From assembly GCA_013398055.1 (NCBI GenBank), contig VZRS01000377.1:1-64000 (forward strand): a stretch of DNA of 64,000 nt, given 5' to 3'. Below the pieces are notes generated by a model that made no database searches, had not been told where the DNA came from, and saw only the letters and a list, made by a program, of their open reading frames with translations. Position numbers and translations under genes: made by a program. Below, piece by piece: positions 36,001 through 47,477 of this stretch (the stretch's first letter is position 1; every line of letters begins with the position of its first letter). This stretch comes from Ifrita kowaldi (taxonomy: Eukaryota > Chordata > Aves > Passeriformes > Cinclosomatidae).

Positions 36001-39000
36001 TTATTTTGATTTTCTAGCTGCTTTTCTTTTGTTTTCTTGCACTGACGGCTTTATTGATAGGAAGATAGATAGGTTCTGCTTTTGTTAACCATTACTGTTT
36101 TGTTCATATACAGTTAGCCTTACAAGAGGAGAAGTTAAGACTAGAAGAGGAGGCTTTATATGCTGCACAACGTGAAGCAGCCAGGGCAGCAAAGCAGAAA
36201 AAGCTCTTGGAGGTGAGGGGAAAAAGACCCCAATATATATGAGAGCCTCTGTCCTGTTCCCATGTATGCAGACTTCCCCGATATCCTTTCCATCCCAGGA
36301 AACCTGGCAAGGAAATGGCTTTGGCTTGTAAAGTAGAGAAATAAGTACAAGATCTGAAAGTACAGCTGGTTGGAACAGCTGAAAATCACCATAATTGTTT
36401 GAAACAGCTTCTGTCGACGAGTATAGATCTTGAATGAGTTATAATTTTAATCTATAATTAGCCTAACACTCTTCTTATATAATATGTAGAAGTTACTGAT
36501 CTTAAATGTAAAATGATCTGTGATGGGTTTTGGGTAAAAAAACCCCTGAAATTAAGCACACGTTGTGACATCATTTAGACTTGTAAAATGTACTTTATAT
36601 ATTTGTGCACGGTATTGTTCCTTATCTTTGTGGTTTGTGTTGACCCTGCTTTAGAGTTTTCATCTAATTTTTATGTCACCAAGTATAGCTCTCATTTCAC
36701 ATTTCTCTTTCTCTCCCCTTGCCATTTGGTGTGGGAGGGTTAATTCTTTCTGACCTTTCTGCCTTTTTTTCCTTACCACTTTTGGTCTATATAAAGCCAG
36801 CAAACATTGACCTTTTTTAATGGCATTAACTGGTTTTTGTAGAAGTTCTATGCAAGAAATGCTATTTTTCTTGTCTTTCAGTATTTCTAATATGCACTTT
36901 TTTTGTCAGGACCTAAGATAGAATGGATTATAGAGATTTAATTTCCTCTTCATGTAAAATTAGTACCACTTATCTCCTGCACAAACACCCTCCTCAAAAC
37001 TCATAAGGATTATAAGGATTTTAAGGAAGCGTTTTTGTCCAGATATGCATCAAGCACTTAGCCCTTCTAGATAAACTGGAAGCTATTTTTGAATGCATCA
37101 CTCATCTCTCTGCTGTTTGTGGGCACAAATGGGAAAATGGCTTTTTCCTTGGAAGTATGGCCTCCTTTAAAGCTCATTTGGCTTGCTGATGTTGCCCTAC
37201 TAAATGTCAGGGTCGGTAACAGCGGGGAATTTTAATGTATGTGTGTGTCCTGGAACTGGCAGTGCTGGATATTGGGATGTGACCTGGCAAAATGGGGAGA
37301 TATTCTAAATTGGATATTATGTGGGTATAGGAATCCTGAAAGAAAATCGTTGTGTGTGTCAGTAATTGATTTTGACAGATTTGTTGACTGTGTTGTGCCA
37401 AATTTCTGTCTCTTTCTCTCTGCATTCTTAAGTCTTTTCACCTCTAACCACCACAGTGTGAGATTTCTACTTTTTCTGCATTCCCCATTTACTCATTTCA
37501 GCCTGCAATTATTATTGTTTAAATATCCAAGATGTAAAATGTGCCAAAAAACAAACCCACCATCATCTTGGGATTAAAAAGCACTAGATCCAATGCAGTT
37601 ACCTCCCCACACCCAAAGCAAAGAGCAATTCTCAGATGAAGTTGAAGTTGACATTAGCAGGGTTATTAATACTTCTGGCCCTGCAAGGCAGCAAAGCTGT
37701 TATTAATATAGATGAAGCACTTAGTGCTGATGGAGACAGCCAGAGGAGATGGCAGTACTGCTTTGCACAGGGATGAAAGGATTTGTAGGAAATATTTACC
37801 TTTTAAATGGCAGGGCGGCTGTTCCTGGGCACAGAGCAAAAGAAACCAAACATCACCCAGGTGTTAGTTGTGCACTGAAAATAAGAAGACAGGAGACAAG
37901 ACAGGTGCAGTCACGACTGAGGTGGTGTCCACATGTTCCTAAAAACTGATGGGGTTTTCTAGGGGTGCATAAAATAGGATTAAGTGCTGAGAGCTCTGAT
38001 TTGAGTATCCAGCTTTTTCAACAATCCATTTCTCTTGATAGCAACGTAGGCAGCACAGGATAACGCAGAGAGCACACGCTGTTAATAATGGAGAGTTCCA
38101 GAGGTAAGAGACCAAATTCTATTCATGATAATCAAGAGCCTTGACTGTTTGTACTGCTGTTCCTCATCTGGAAAGTTAGGGGGTATTTTGGATTCATTCT
38201 GGTTATCACTGGAGTAAAACTGAGTAGGATCTAGCCAGATTTTAAAAACAAAGGACTGCAGAAGCAGGGTTTGAATTCATTCCTTAAAAAAATGAATTGA
38301 GAATTAAGGAGATTTTATCTAAAGTGATGAAGAGAGGGGAAGAGTTGTTTTGAGACCAAAGTTAATTAATTTTTAACTGAAAATACTAATGAAGATTGAG
38401 CAGAAGCATAGACTGGGAGAGGATGTGATGAATAGGAATAGAAAGGCATTTTGCAGATAATTTTATAAAGAATTTAGTTCAGCCTGCATGTGCTTTGTAG
38501 CACAGAGCTGGGGGGCATGTGAATTAACATACTTTTGATGGCATCCTTGGAGCTTTTTATAAAGCTAAAAAATTGTGCATTGTTCTTGCAGCTCTGTGGC
38601 AGAGGAAGATCTCGATCCTTTCCTAAGGAATACAAAATTCCAGTATGAAGCTTTCCGAAGTAGCAGTAAGTCTGCCTTTCCTTTTGCACGTCTTTAAATG
38701 TTAAGGGACTCTGAGGAGCATAGAGTGCTGCTTCTTTTTCTAGATAAACACAGATTATTTATAGTTTTATATTTACACACACAAATATAAAATGTGTATG
38801 CATATATCTGTAATGAAAAGATCTGATAGTTTTTTTATCTGATAGATAAAAGATAGTGGTGAACTTTTCTTGTAAGACCAGACCCTGGACTGAAGATGCA
38901 GATGTGTGTTTATAGCTTTTCTTAATCATCCCTTGGCAAAATAATTAGAATCACATTAAAGGTTAATTTTTTTTCCCTAATGAAGTACAAGAGGGAATTT

Positions 39001-40761
39001 GGCTGCCTGTACTTACAAGTTCCACTAACAGTTTAGAGGAAAACAATTTTATAAGCTTTTATCTGTAAGTTTTGGTGACAGTACATGATAACCATTAAGG
39101 TGGAGGACTGATGGCTGTATTTCAGGAAATACTGCAAGTAGTTTAGTTTTTTGGGGAGGAGAGAGTTGATTTGGGTTTTTTTTTTTACAAGTCTTCATAC
39201 AAGCTCAGCTTACAGCTGATTAAATTCCTTTATAGTTCTAATTAGGTAACATCTTAGTGATACTGACTCTTAATAAGCTACTGATTACTCTTTGAACTGA
39301 TGAAGTGCCTTTTCCAACATTCCTGAGGTTTAAAGGGCCACAAAGCACGACGAAAGCTTAATTTAAAATTTTACTTTTGCTGTTGAACCTGAAATTCAAG
39401 TACATTTACGAATTAAAAACACATTACGGGGGTTTTTTTAAATAGGACTTTCATCTGATGCCACAGTGCTGACACCCAACACGGAGAGCAGTTGTGACTT
39501 GATGACCAAAACCAAATCAGTGAGTGGCAACGATGACAGCACCTCCTTGGATTTAGAGTGGGAAGATGAAGAAGGTATTTATCCTGCATTTCAGCTTCAT
39601 CCTGAACTTACAAGTTAAAGATGTTGACAGTTTAAGGAATGTTCATTGTAAATTTGTAGTTTTCAAAAGGGAAGGTGATTTAGAACTTATTTCTGGTGGA
39701 ATTTCTGACAAGTTTGTAAGGATTAAACTGTAAATTATTTTTACCGAGAAAATTCCTTATTTTGATACATGTGGAGATAGCCCTAATAAATGAATTCAAT
39801 TATTTGGATGCTCCAGTAAATGTCTTTCCCTGCATTTTGTGGAATTGACTTGTGAACTCCCGACAAAAGTAACGGTAAAGAAATGCTGCCCTCTCGTGAG
39901 CCACGAGCAGAAGGAAGAGCTTGTTCTTCCTTTTCAAATGGGGAAGTTAGTCAGGAGTCTGACTTGAGTATTTTGGGAAAAAACCCTTATTACTTTCACT
40001 GTAACATTTACTGGGAACTTACATCTGCATTCCAGGGAGTATCCCAGCTATCCTCATTGCTGGTTTTACAGGTATTTTCTGTATTTCCTCATTGTTACCA
40101 GTATTTTCTCTTTTATTTACTAAATCTGCAAAAGCTCTTATTTCAAAGTTTATCCAAAATTTGGAGACCTTGACTATTGAAAAGATCACCAAAAATAAGC
40201 AAGGGTTTGTTTCTTTTAGCCAATCCATAGCTGGTTTTTTTTCTTTTCACAAGACAGTTTGTAATTACTGACAAAATCAGTAAAATCTTGGGTGTCTTTG
40301 GGCAGTTTTCAGAACTGTATTTTGCCTTATTTTGTGTGGAATTAAATACCCCTTTCCAGACAAACTGAAGACCTTTCCTAGACCACTGAATCCAGTATCT
40401 CAGCACATTTTAGCTTCGTTTCTTCTAGCAGAAACATAGAAGTTAGATGAAAACTCACAACGCTGTGTTTCTCATGAACGTGTCTTAAATGCCAGGCATG
40501 AACAGGATGATTCCAATGAGGGAACGCTCCAAGACAGAGGAGGACATCCTCCGGGCAGCGCTGAAATTCAACAGCAGGAAGACAGGGAGCCACCCAGCCT
40601 CGGCTTCTGACGATTCCAATGGGCTGGAGTGGGAGAATGACTTTGTCAGCGCCGAGATGGATGATAACGGCAATTCCGAGTACGCCGGCTTCGTCAATCC
40701 CGTGCTGGAATTGTCGGCCTCGGATGTCCGGCTGTCGGATTCCGACCACCAGGACAGATAG
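29771..40761 (+). CDS. AP1AR: AP1AR (gadkin), AP-1 complex-associated regulatory protein
   Basis: Adaptor that links AP-1-coated endosomal vesicles to kinesin-1 and restrains Arp2/3. Ten coding exons: 29771-29847, 33237-33285, 34418-34444, 34893-34918, 35327-35423, 36114-36212, 38042-38103, 38592-38665, 39446-39574, 40496-40761. They total 906 bases, 301 residues (human 302), with matching phases. The N terminus begins MGNCW with further cysteines at 9 and 10, consistent with membrane attachment by palmitoylation. A charged coiled-coil region spans about residues 60-140 (LQEEKLRLEEEALYAAQRE). The conserved C-terminal half includes DATVLTPNTESSCDLMTK, LEWEDEEG and LEWENDFVSAEMDDN, tryptophan-acidic segments of the kind used for adaptor and kinesin contacts. 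The start is the only ATG that gives the membrane-anchor motif. Confidence 0.95.
31393..31437. repeat. (AT)n / GTAT microsatellite
   Basis: Seven uninterrupted AT units followed by interrupted TATG and GTAT units, in AP1AR intron 1. Confidence 0.75.
32705..32724. repeat. Poly(T) tract, 20 T
   Basis: Uninterrupted run of 20 T in AP1AR intron 1. No retrotransposed sequence is recognised next to it. Confidence 0.85.
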
Positions 40762-41479
40762 TGACGCTCTCTGCACGGCCCCTGCTTGTGACCAAATGCT
40801 GGAAAGGGAAATGGAATGTACAAAGCCAATTTGCTCTTTTGTAACCTGCTTCCCTTTTTCTTATACACGGATCGGCAAGGAATGGGAATGACTTGCTGTC
40901 TGAATGAATTCAGAACTAAGTGCAATTTTATCAGCTACCTTCTCCACTTTTGTGAAAACTGGGATGATTCTATTGTGTATATTTCTGGATATCTGGATTT
41001 AATATAAAATTATCTGCACTAATTGAAGCTTCATAGCTTGACTTATCTAAGATATTTTAACTCGCCATTTTTTCTGGATGATGTTTCTATTGATTTTGTT
41101 TTAAAATTCATCATTGGCCTAATATTTATCTCAGAAACAGTCTTATATAATTTATTTAATACTTGAATATAGAAAAAGAATTTTAAAATATTTTTATTTC
41201 CATTCTGTGCTTTTTGACTTGCTCTTCAGCTGTTTAGAGGGTGCAAAATTAAGAGCTGCAAAACAAATTTGACACATGGTAAATTGTAGATTTTCCCCTG
41301 TCTAGCTTAAAGTCTTCCTAGCCTTGTGTTGTCCTTTTTCCATTTACTTTATTTTTTTAATTACTTTATGCTAAGCTCGGTTAACCTCAATGAACATAGT
41401 AAAACGCATCAGGTTAGGTGAGACATTGTCTTGTATAATATGCCAGACTTAGTAAGCGTGTGCTAGATAGAAAAACAAA

Positions 41480-41514
41480 AATAAAATAAAATAAATTCTC
41501 TATGTGTCAATAAA
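41480..41514 (+). terminator. AP1AR: AP1AR proximal poly(A) signals
   Basis: Three overlapping AATAAA motifs at 41480-41495 and another at 41509-41514, with T- and GT-rich sequence about 40 bases downstream. Confidence 0.5.
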
Positions 41515-42857
41515 ATGGAAATTTTAACCAGTGGAGAACTGGGAGGACCAAAGTCTTGTTTTCCCAGCCGCCCTGAACAGACCAACATCTGTTGCTACTT
41601 GGTCCTTAAAATTCTTCAGTTGTGGAAAATTTATCATTCCACTGGACCAGAACAATTATGCAAAAGCAACATTCAGTGAGCACACTGGGGGAGGGATGAT
41701 GGCTCTGCTGCTGGGGTGGGAAGAACAAGAACCTAAAGACTGAATTTCTGTATCTGCATTTTGAAAAGAAAGAAGAAAAATTCATGTTTTAACAGTGTGT
41801 TTAAGTGCTCTGTCTTTCCTGTGCCTCTAAAGTGGATAGTTAATCCTGCTAATACAGGCCGAAATCCAAGGAGGTGTTCAGTGACTGCACCACTGCTGTC
41901 CTGTGCTGTGTGGTCTCCCCCGGTATTCCATATAAATCTTACTTTTTAACAAAAGAGAACCTGCAAAATACTTGCAGATCTCAAGCTTTCCCCAAAGTTT
42001 CAAAGTAAAGCCATTCTACTCTGCCATTATTTTGTGTAGCTGTCTCATTTTTCCATGGAAAAAGTACGACGGGGTTTAATTTTGTTTTGGAGTAAAAGGA
42101 ACAAGTTGTGATAAGTAATGAACCTGCGCTGTTGTCATCAGAACCGACTTTGTTGGTGAAAGTTGTGTCGCTGGTTTAGATCATCTGAAACTATTTGGAA
42201 TATTTGGGTCATTACGGTGTGGGTAAGGAACAAAATTACTGCACACTGGGATTAAGAGAACAGATAAATCCTGTTGGTAACATTCCATCCCTTAATTTCA
42301 ATTGTAGCTGTGTCACTGAAAATAGTTCAATGCCATTATTTATGTTTGCAATACTTGTAATGAGCTTTAAAGATCTGTACACATCAAATGTGTATTCTGG
42401 GTTTGGCCTAAGCTACTGCTGTGTGACTTCTCCTGGACACTTCTTTGTACAATATATTCCTATGGGAAGGAAGGCAACTTCCCCAACATGTAAATAATGT
42501 GTTTTTTACCTGCTGAAACTGTCAGCTCCCCTGCACTGGTCACTGCTTTTCCTGGCCAGTGAACATGAGGTGACCTTGTCCTGACCATGCCTTGAGGAAG
42601 TCAATTAGCTGATAGTCCTGCCCTTAGGATGAACAAGCACTTAAGAAAAAGGAGGCTGACTCCAGCTTTTTCTGTGATGGGCATGTACTGTAGCCATGGT
42701 TAATAATAACATTTGCAGCGCTCAGTGCACCATGCTGAGTGACTGAAGTGATGCTCCATATTTGTGGATATTTGAGAAATTGAGAGATTCTATAAACAGC
42801 TCATGTGAAACAATTCAAGAGTACTGTAAAATGCGTATCTGTACAAATCGAAAAGTC

Positions 42858-42863
42858 AATAAA
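42858..42863 (+). terminator. AP1AR: AP1AR distal poly(A) signal
   Basis: AATAAA followed within 30-60 bases by a strongly GT-rich stretch (cagtgttgtatctgttgc), the classic downstream element. It is the better-formed of the two polyadenylation regions. Confidence 0.5.
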
Positions 42864-42889
42864 ATTTTCAGCAAGTCTTACATTTGGCA

Positions 42890-43825
42890 GTGTTGTATCT
42901 GTTGCTGGGTTTGTGGCAGCCATTTCAGAGCCCAGCCACAGCGTCCCTTCTGGAGACCTGTTGCTTTGGAAGGGAAGCTCCAAACAAGCCGTAATAACAG
43001 AAGACCTGAGGAATTTGGAGCATGGAGCCCTTCTCCCGTTGGAAATGAGCAGCTGTACCCTCACCCTTCAAAGGTAAAATAACCTTCCTTGTGTAAATTA
43101 ACTTCTGCTGGTCGGAGCAATGTAGTGGTAGCAGATGATTCATTTTTTAATGTGTATTTTAGGTGGTTGATTCTTACCTCAGGTAAATATAGGTGTAGAA
43201 ATGATTGTTGTTTGGAAACCACAGCCTCCTTCCAAGAGTGGAAAACATGGCAACAAAGTAATTTTGTCAAGGACGAGATGAATAGACAAATCCTACAGTA
43301 AGCCTGTGTTTGAGTTTCACTGCCTCTCCCATGGCTTTTTCTCCCTTGTGGTTGGTTGCCTTAATCTCAGCTGTTCCGCCCCTCAGTTATAATTATGGTT
43401 TTCTTGGAATGATTAATGCTGACATGCATCCTAATATTTAGGGATGATAAAGTGGGTAACTCCTATGTATGGTCTGATTCTTTCCAGTGTGTCTTTCAAG
43501 TAAACTAAAATGCTTGATGAAACAGAACAGCCAAATGCCAATGAAAAGCTGAGCCCCTGACAAAGAAAAACTTCACTGAAACAACATGAGAAATACTTAA
43601 AATATAAGAAAATTATTAGAGAGCTTTTGGTAGAAGGGAAGAGGTAGAAAACTTTCTGAAAATATTTAAGTAAATTCTTACCTTGGAGCAATGGCACTTT
43701 TGGAAAGCCCAGAATAGTGCCAGTGACAATCTCTTATCTGGATGATCCTGGAAATAATTTTATTCTCCAACAATTCTTTTAGATTGCAGCTGTATAATAG
43801 AGCAAATCCTTACTAGGCAACCAAA
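42890..43825. other. AP1AR-TIFA convergent intergenic region
   Basis: About 0.9 kb between the converging 3' ends of AP1AR (+) and TIFA (-). I see no gene, RNA or repeat family here. Confidence 0.45.
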
Positions 43826-43829
43826 TGCT

Positions 43830-43835
43830 TTTATT
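43830..43835 (-). terminator. TIFA: TIFA poly(A) signal
   Basis: AATAAA on the minus strand about 640 bases past the TIFA stop. It is the first canonical signal in the transcript direction. Confidence 0.5.
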
Positions 43836-44471
43836 ACAAAATTTACGTGGATTTTTATAGACCATGATCATTGATGCTACGTTTGTCTACATTGCAAGCA
43901 AAAGTAGTTAACTTGCAAAATATTTATATATGTTAATTAAATAAGTAAAAAAAAACCCACCAAACCTTGCTTTGAAGTTGATAAAAACATAAACTTAAAA
44001 GGACAAAGTGTTTGTAAGGTGCAAAATCTCTGAAGTAACAACCTAGGCTTGCAAATACTGTTAGGAATTTGGTGTCCAAAGCAAAGCACAAAGTATAATA
44101 TGCAACAAAATATTGTGTCACCACTTGGCTGGGACCAAAACCGTGCTGTGCATGCTCTGTATTAATAATGCCTGTTAAACATCCCTTCCAAGGCACACGG
44201 CCATGGTTCTGGGATTGAACCTGCTGCCGTGGATTTGAGTGACCCCCTGTCTTCCACACATTTCTGGGCATCAGAGAGCCCTTAGGCTTCAGTGAAGGCA
44301 GTGGCAGGAATCCATTTCTGTGGAACAGTGTTCTGGAATGCCTGTGCTGAAAACACCAAGTAAGAAGACTGATGTGCAGCAGTGAGCACCAAGAACGCTG
44401 GACTGAGGTGAGAGCTGTCTCTGTTGGAAGCTGTGCAGGCTACAAAACCTGATCCAGCCTCCTTCTCTCCG
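43836..44471 (-). other. TIFA: TIFA 3' untranslated region
   Basis: Contiguous with the TIFA coding exon down to the poly(A) signal. The short open frames show no resemblance to known proteins. Confidence 0.5.
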
Positions 44472-45044
44472 CTAGCACAACTCATTTTCATCAATCTCTG
44501 TGGGGCTTTTGCCTTGGGAAACAAAAAAGGAAGGAGAGATGCCATTCTCGGGTATAGGCTGCAAGGATGGCAGGCATGGCAGGCACCTTTCTTGTAAGAT
44601 CGGTGCTTCAGCCAAATGTAAGTGAGTCTCAAAATAATCCATGGACTCCCCTTCTTGAATCTCTGCTAGGATCTGGTAGTCCCCGAAACAGATGATGCAC
44701 TTCCACGGAAGGTCGATTTTGTTTAAGTAACCCAGTTCTGTTTGGTTGACAGTCAGTTTTGTTTTCTTGCTCAAGTTCTTTATCTCAAAACAATATTCCG
44801 AGGTGTGGAGTTTCCTGAAGAACTGCAGGGAGAACTGGATCCGGGAGACACGCGTGTCCATCAGGCTGTAGCGGCAGACGCTGGAATCGCGGCCGAACTT
44901 GGCCGTTTCGTCTGCCCTGACCTGCTCACGCTTACAGAAGTTCAGGCAGCGGAACATCATCTTCTCATCCTGGCAAGGGTGGTAAAAGGTCAGGTGGAGG
45001 CACGTCACTGTTTCTTCTGTTTCGGCTTCCTCAAAAGAGGTCAT
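44472..45044 (-). CDS. TIFA: TIFA, TRAF-interacting protein with FHA domain
   Basis: Cytosolic innate-immune adaptor. ALPK1 phosphorylates Thr9, phospho-Thr9 binds the FHA domain of another TIFA molecule, and the resulting oligomers recruit TRAF6 and activate NF-kB. A single coding exon encodes 190 residues (human 184). Thr9 is present in the strongly conserved start MTSFEEAETEETVTCL. The FHA core shows GR at 51-52, VSR at 66-68 and KN at 89-90, the phosphothreonine-binding set. The C terminus has SPTEIDENE, the TRAF6-binding motif with its glutamate. The exon begins one base before the ATG at an acceptor (CTCTTTTCAG), so the 5' UTR is in an upstream exon; a matching donor lies at 47319-47320. 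The next gene on the opposite strand is its kinase, ALPK1. Confidence 0.96.
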   Translation of the reverse strand: MTSFEEAETEETVTCLHLTFYHPCQDEKMMFRCLNFCKREQVRADETAKFGRDSSVCRYSLMDTRVSRIQFSLQFFRKLHTSEYCFEIKNLSKKTKLTVNQTELGYLNKIDLPWKCIICFGDYQILAEIQEGESMDYFETHLHLAEAPILQERCLPCLPSLQPIPENGISPSFFVSQGKSPTEIDENELC

Positions 45045-47319
45045 GCTGAAAAGAGTCCTCAGAACAGGAAAACGGTAAAATCACGGCATGGAATCACTGC
45101 GGAACCAAACAAACTGGTTTCAGTGTGGCATTAAAATACTTCCTGTGCTGCTCTACACTGACTGTATGGAATTCCTAGATAACTGGCTGGCAATAAATGT
45201 GATGAAAGCACAGGAGTGGGAGTTCAGAAGCCACGACCGACCCTTGCTGCCAACAAGCTCTTCAGGAGGATCTCACAGGCAGATTTATTTTTGCAAGAAA
45301 TATGTCATTTAGCAGTAAGGTTTACTTGACGGACCTAAAACAGAGCAGTAAACAGTACTGGCTGGGCCTGTGTGCTCTGCTCTTGGTGTGTCCTGTGACT
45401 GGAAGGTATCAAAGGACTTTTACCAACAGTCTGTCTGCAGCCAGTGATAATTCCAGTATGTATAAAGCACTCCTTTGGCTCTTGGGTCAGAACTGACCTC
45501 TTGCATGGAACAAGTGTTTAGAAGTGACTGCCATGACAGCGTAAAAAGTGAATGCAAAAGCTGGACTATCCACGAGACCTAAAAGAGGAATAGTCACCAA
45601 CTCCAGCTATTTCCCCACTGTCTGTTGGAAAATCCCAGCTCTCTGCTGCTGCAGAAGTGCTAAAAGTCAATGACTTTCCTTGGTTTTAGTGATTTTGTTT
45701 TGTTTTTTTAAGTTCCTCACATGCAGCACAGAGACCACACACTTAAGAAATAAATTCTGTTCCATAGCCTGAGCGACTACAGTGCATCCTAATAAAATCT
45801 GAGACAGCTCAGAAAAGGCTGTCATCTGGTTCTCTAAAAGTCTTCCTGCCACTGTCTTCTTGCACTGAAACTGAGTCTAAAGACAGAAAAGTCTTGCCAC
45901 TTAGAAGCAGAAACCAGCAAATGAGTTCCCAGTTACTCACCAGAGAAACATGTGAGCAGCCATTTAACTGGTATCGCACAGTACAGATGTTTGTCATGTT
46001 TCTCCATCCAGATTGCAGTAAGTTCCCAACATGTCTCACACAGATCTTGACCTTACCAGCTCCATTCAGAGCTTATGAGTAGGTGAATCATCACTACAAT
46101 TAAATGATGATTGTGTTTGTGATGATGGAGTTGACTTGTGTTTTTTACACACTGCACACAAACACCAAGCACAGTGAATGGTGGTGTATCAGTGCATCGT
46201 TTTCTGTGTGAAACCTCAAAATGGCTTCCTTTGCACCTTTAACCCAAAACCAGTAGCAGTTCTGACACAGTAGCTCAGCAAGGTAACCGAGCTCAGCTTG
46301 GTTACTGAAGCAGGCTGCAACAGCGCAAACAATGAGTGAAACACAGAATTTCCAGCAGAGCTCACTTTAAAACAAGCTAGGAAATATCATCTGTGCTTTT
46401 GGCAGGAATACAGACAGACACCTTGATAGCAGGTTATTCCTTTGCCATCTGTGAGACAGGCTATGGTGGCATCATTATCAATCCCTCCTCTTCGTAGATT
46501 CCCCAGCTTTGGGGTGCTGGAAGCAGCTCTGTGAGCAGGATGGACTGTGCCTGTGTCTAGTTATGGCCTTTCCTGTTTTGCACCAGTAAGGGGATACTAC
46601 ATGAGGTCATCTTTGGTGAAGGGGAAAACCCTGAGTACTTTCACTCTGTTCGCAGTTCAGCCCACGGAGACACTTTTCTGCCTCGAGACTTTCGTTCACA
46701 TTAGTGAATTTTACAAATGCCTACACTTATTAATTAAGAAAGAACAGCCACCAATTGCTTCGGTAGCAGCCACTGATGAACCTGGATCTCGGCAGCTCCC
46801 ACAGACCCCGCTACAGATCCATGATCACCTCAGGCATCCCCAGCAAGGCTGCCCAGTCCTGCTTTGAAGGTTTATCGAGGTTGAACATACTGAACATTCT
46901 TCCACGTAAACGCTGAAAGAGTTTCTACATACTAGAGTGTATTGGCGAGGAGAAATAAACTTTACTTAAATCCAGATTTCTCCCGCAGCTCTAAGGCAGC
47001 CACTGCCCTGCTGCTGTTCGTACCTTCAATGGAGTCAAACCGACCGTGATCCCACCTCATCCCCTCCAATGGCGAGTGTCATTATCTCCTCTTCCAGAGG
47101 CAGAAGAACGATGCGGAGCCCTAAGAATATGGGCTCCGGCCGCGGCTCCCGGAGCAGGCTCGGCACCACCTCCCCACCCCACAGCATGGCAAGCCCGGGA
47201 TCTCCCGACAGAACCCGCCGCCTCCATGGGAACTGGAGAGATCTCGGTCGGCTCGGAGATCTATCCCTCCCCCTCCCTTCCCCTCACGTCCGCCCGGCCC
47301 GGCCCGGCCGCCTGCTCAC
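45045..47319 (-). other. TIFA: TIFA intron 1
   Basis: Intron between the non-coding first exon and the coding exon, 2.3 kb, opened by CAG|GTGAGC and closed by TTTTCAG|C. No repeat family or other gene is recognised. Confidence 0.6.
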
Positions 47320-47475
47320 CTGCCGCGAGCGGGGCTCCAGCGCCTGCCGAGGGCTCCAGCGGCTCCTCACTCCCGGTAATTCTTCCCGGAGCTGGCGGGA
47401 AGCGCTGAGGCGGGAGGAGCTGCGCTGGGAAGCGGGAGGAGCTGAAGCGGGCGGTGCTGAGGCGGGAGACGCTGA
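47320..47475 (-). other. TIFA: TIFA non-coding first exon (5' end approximate)
   Basis: Its 3' edge is set by a strong donor (GCGGCAG|GTGAGC). The transcription start cannot be fixed from sequence; the CpG block suggests roughly 47400-47480. Confidence 0.45.
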
Positions 47476-47477
47476 GG
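47404..47477. repeat. GC-rich imperfect tandem repeat in promoter
   Basis: Three to four imperfect units of about 20 bases built on gctgaggcgggaggagctg, inside the CpG block. Unit boundaries are uneven. Confidence 0.55.

Larger units (their letters stand above)
40762..42885 (+). other. AP1AR: AP1AR 3' untranslated region
   Basis: AT-rich sequence after the AP1AR stop, without splice pattern or open frame of note. It extends past clustered AATAAA signals near 41480-41514 to a distal signal at 42858, so two transcript lengths are likely. Confidence 0.55.
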
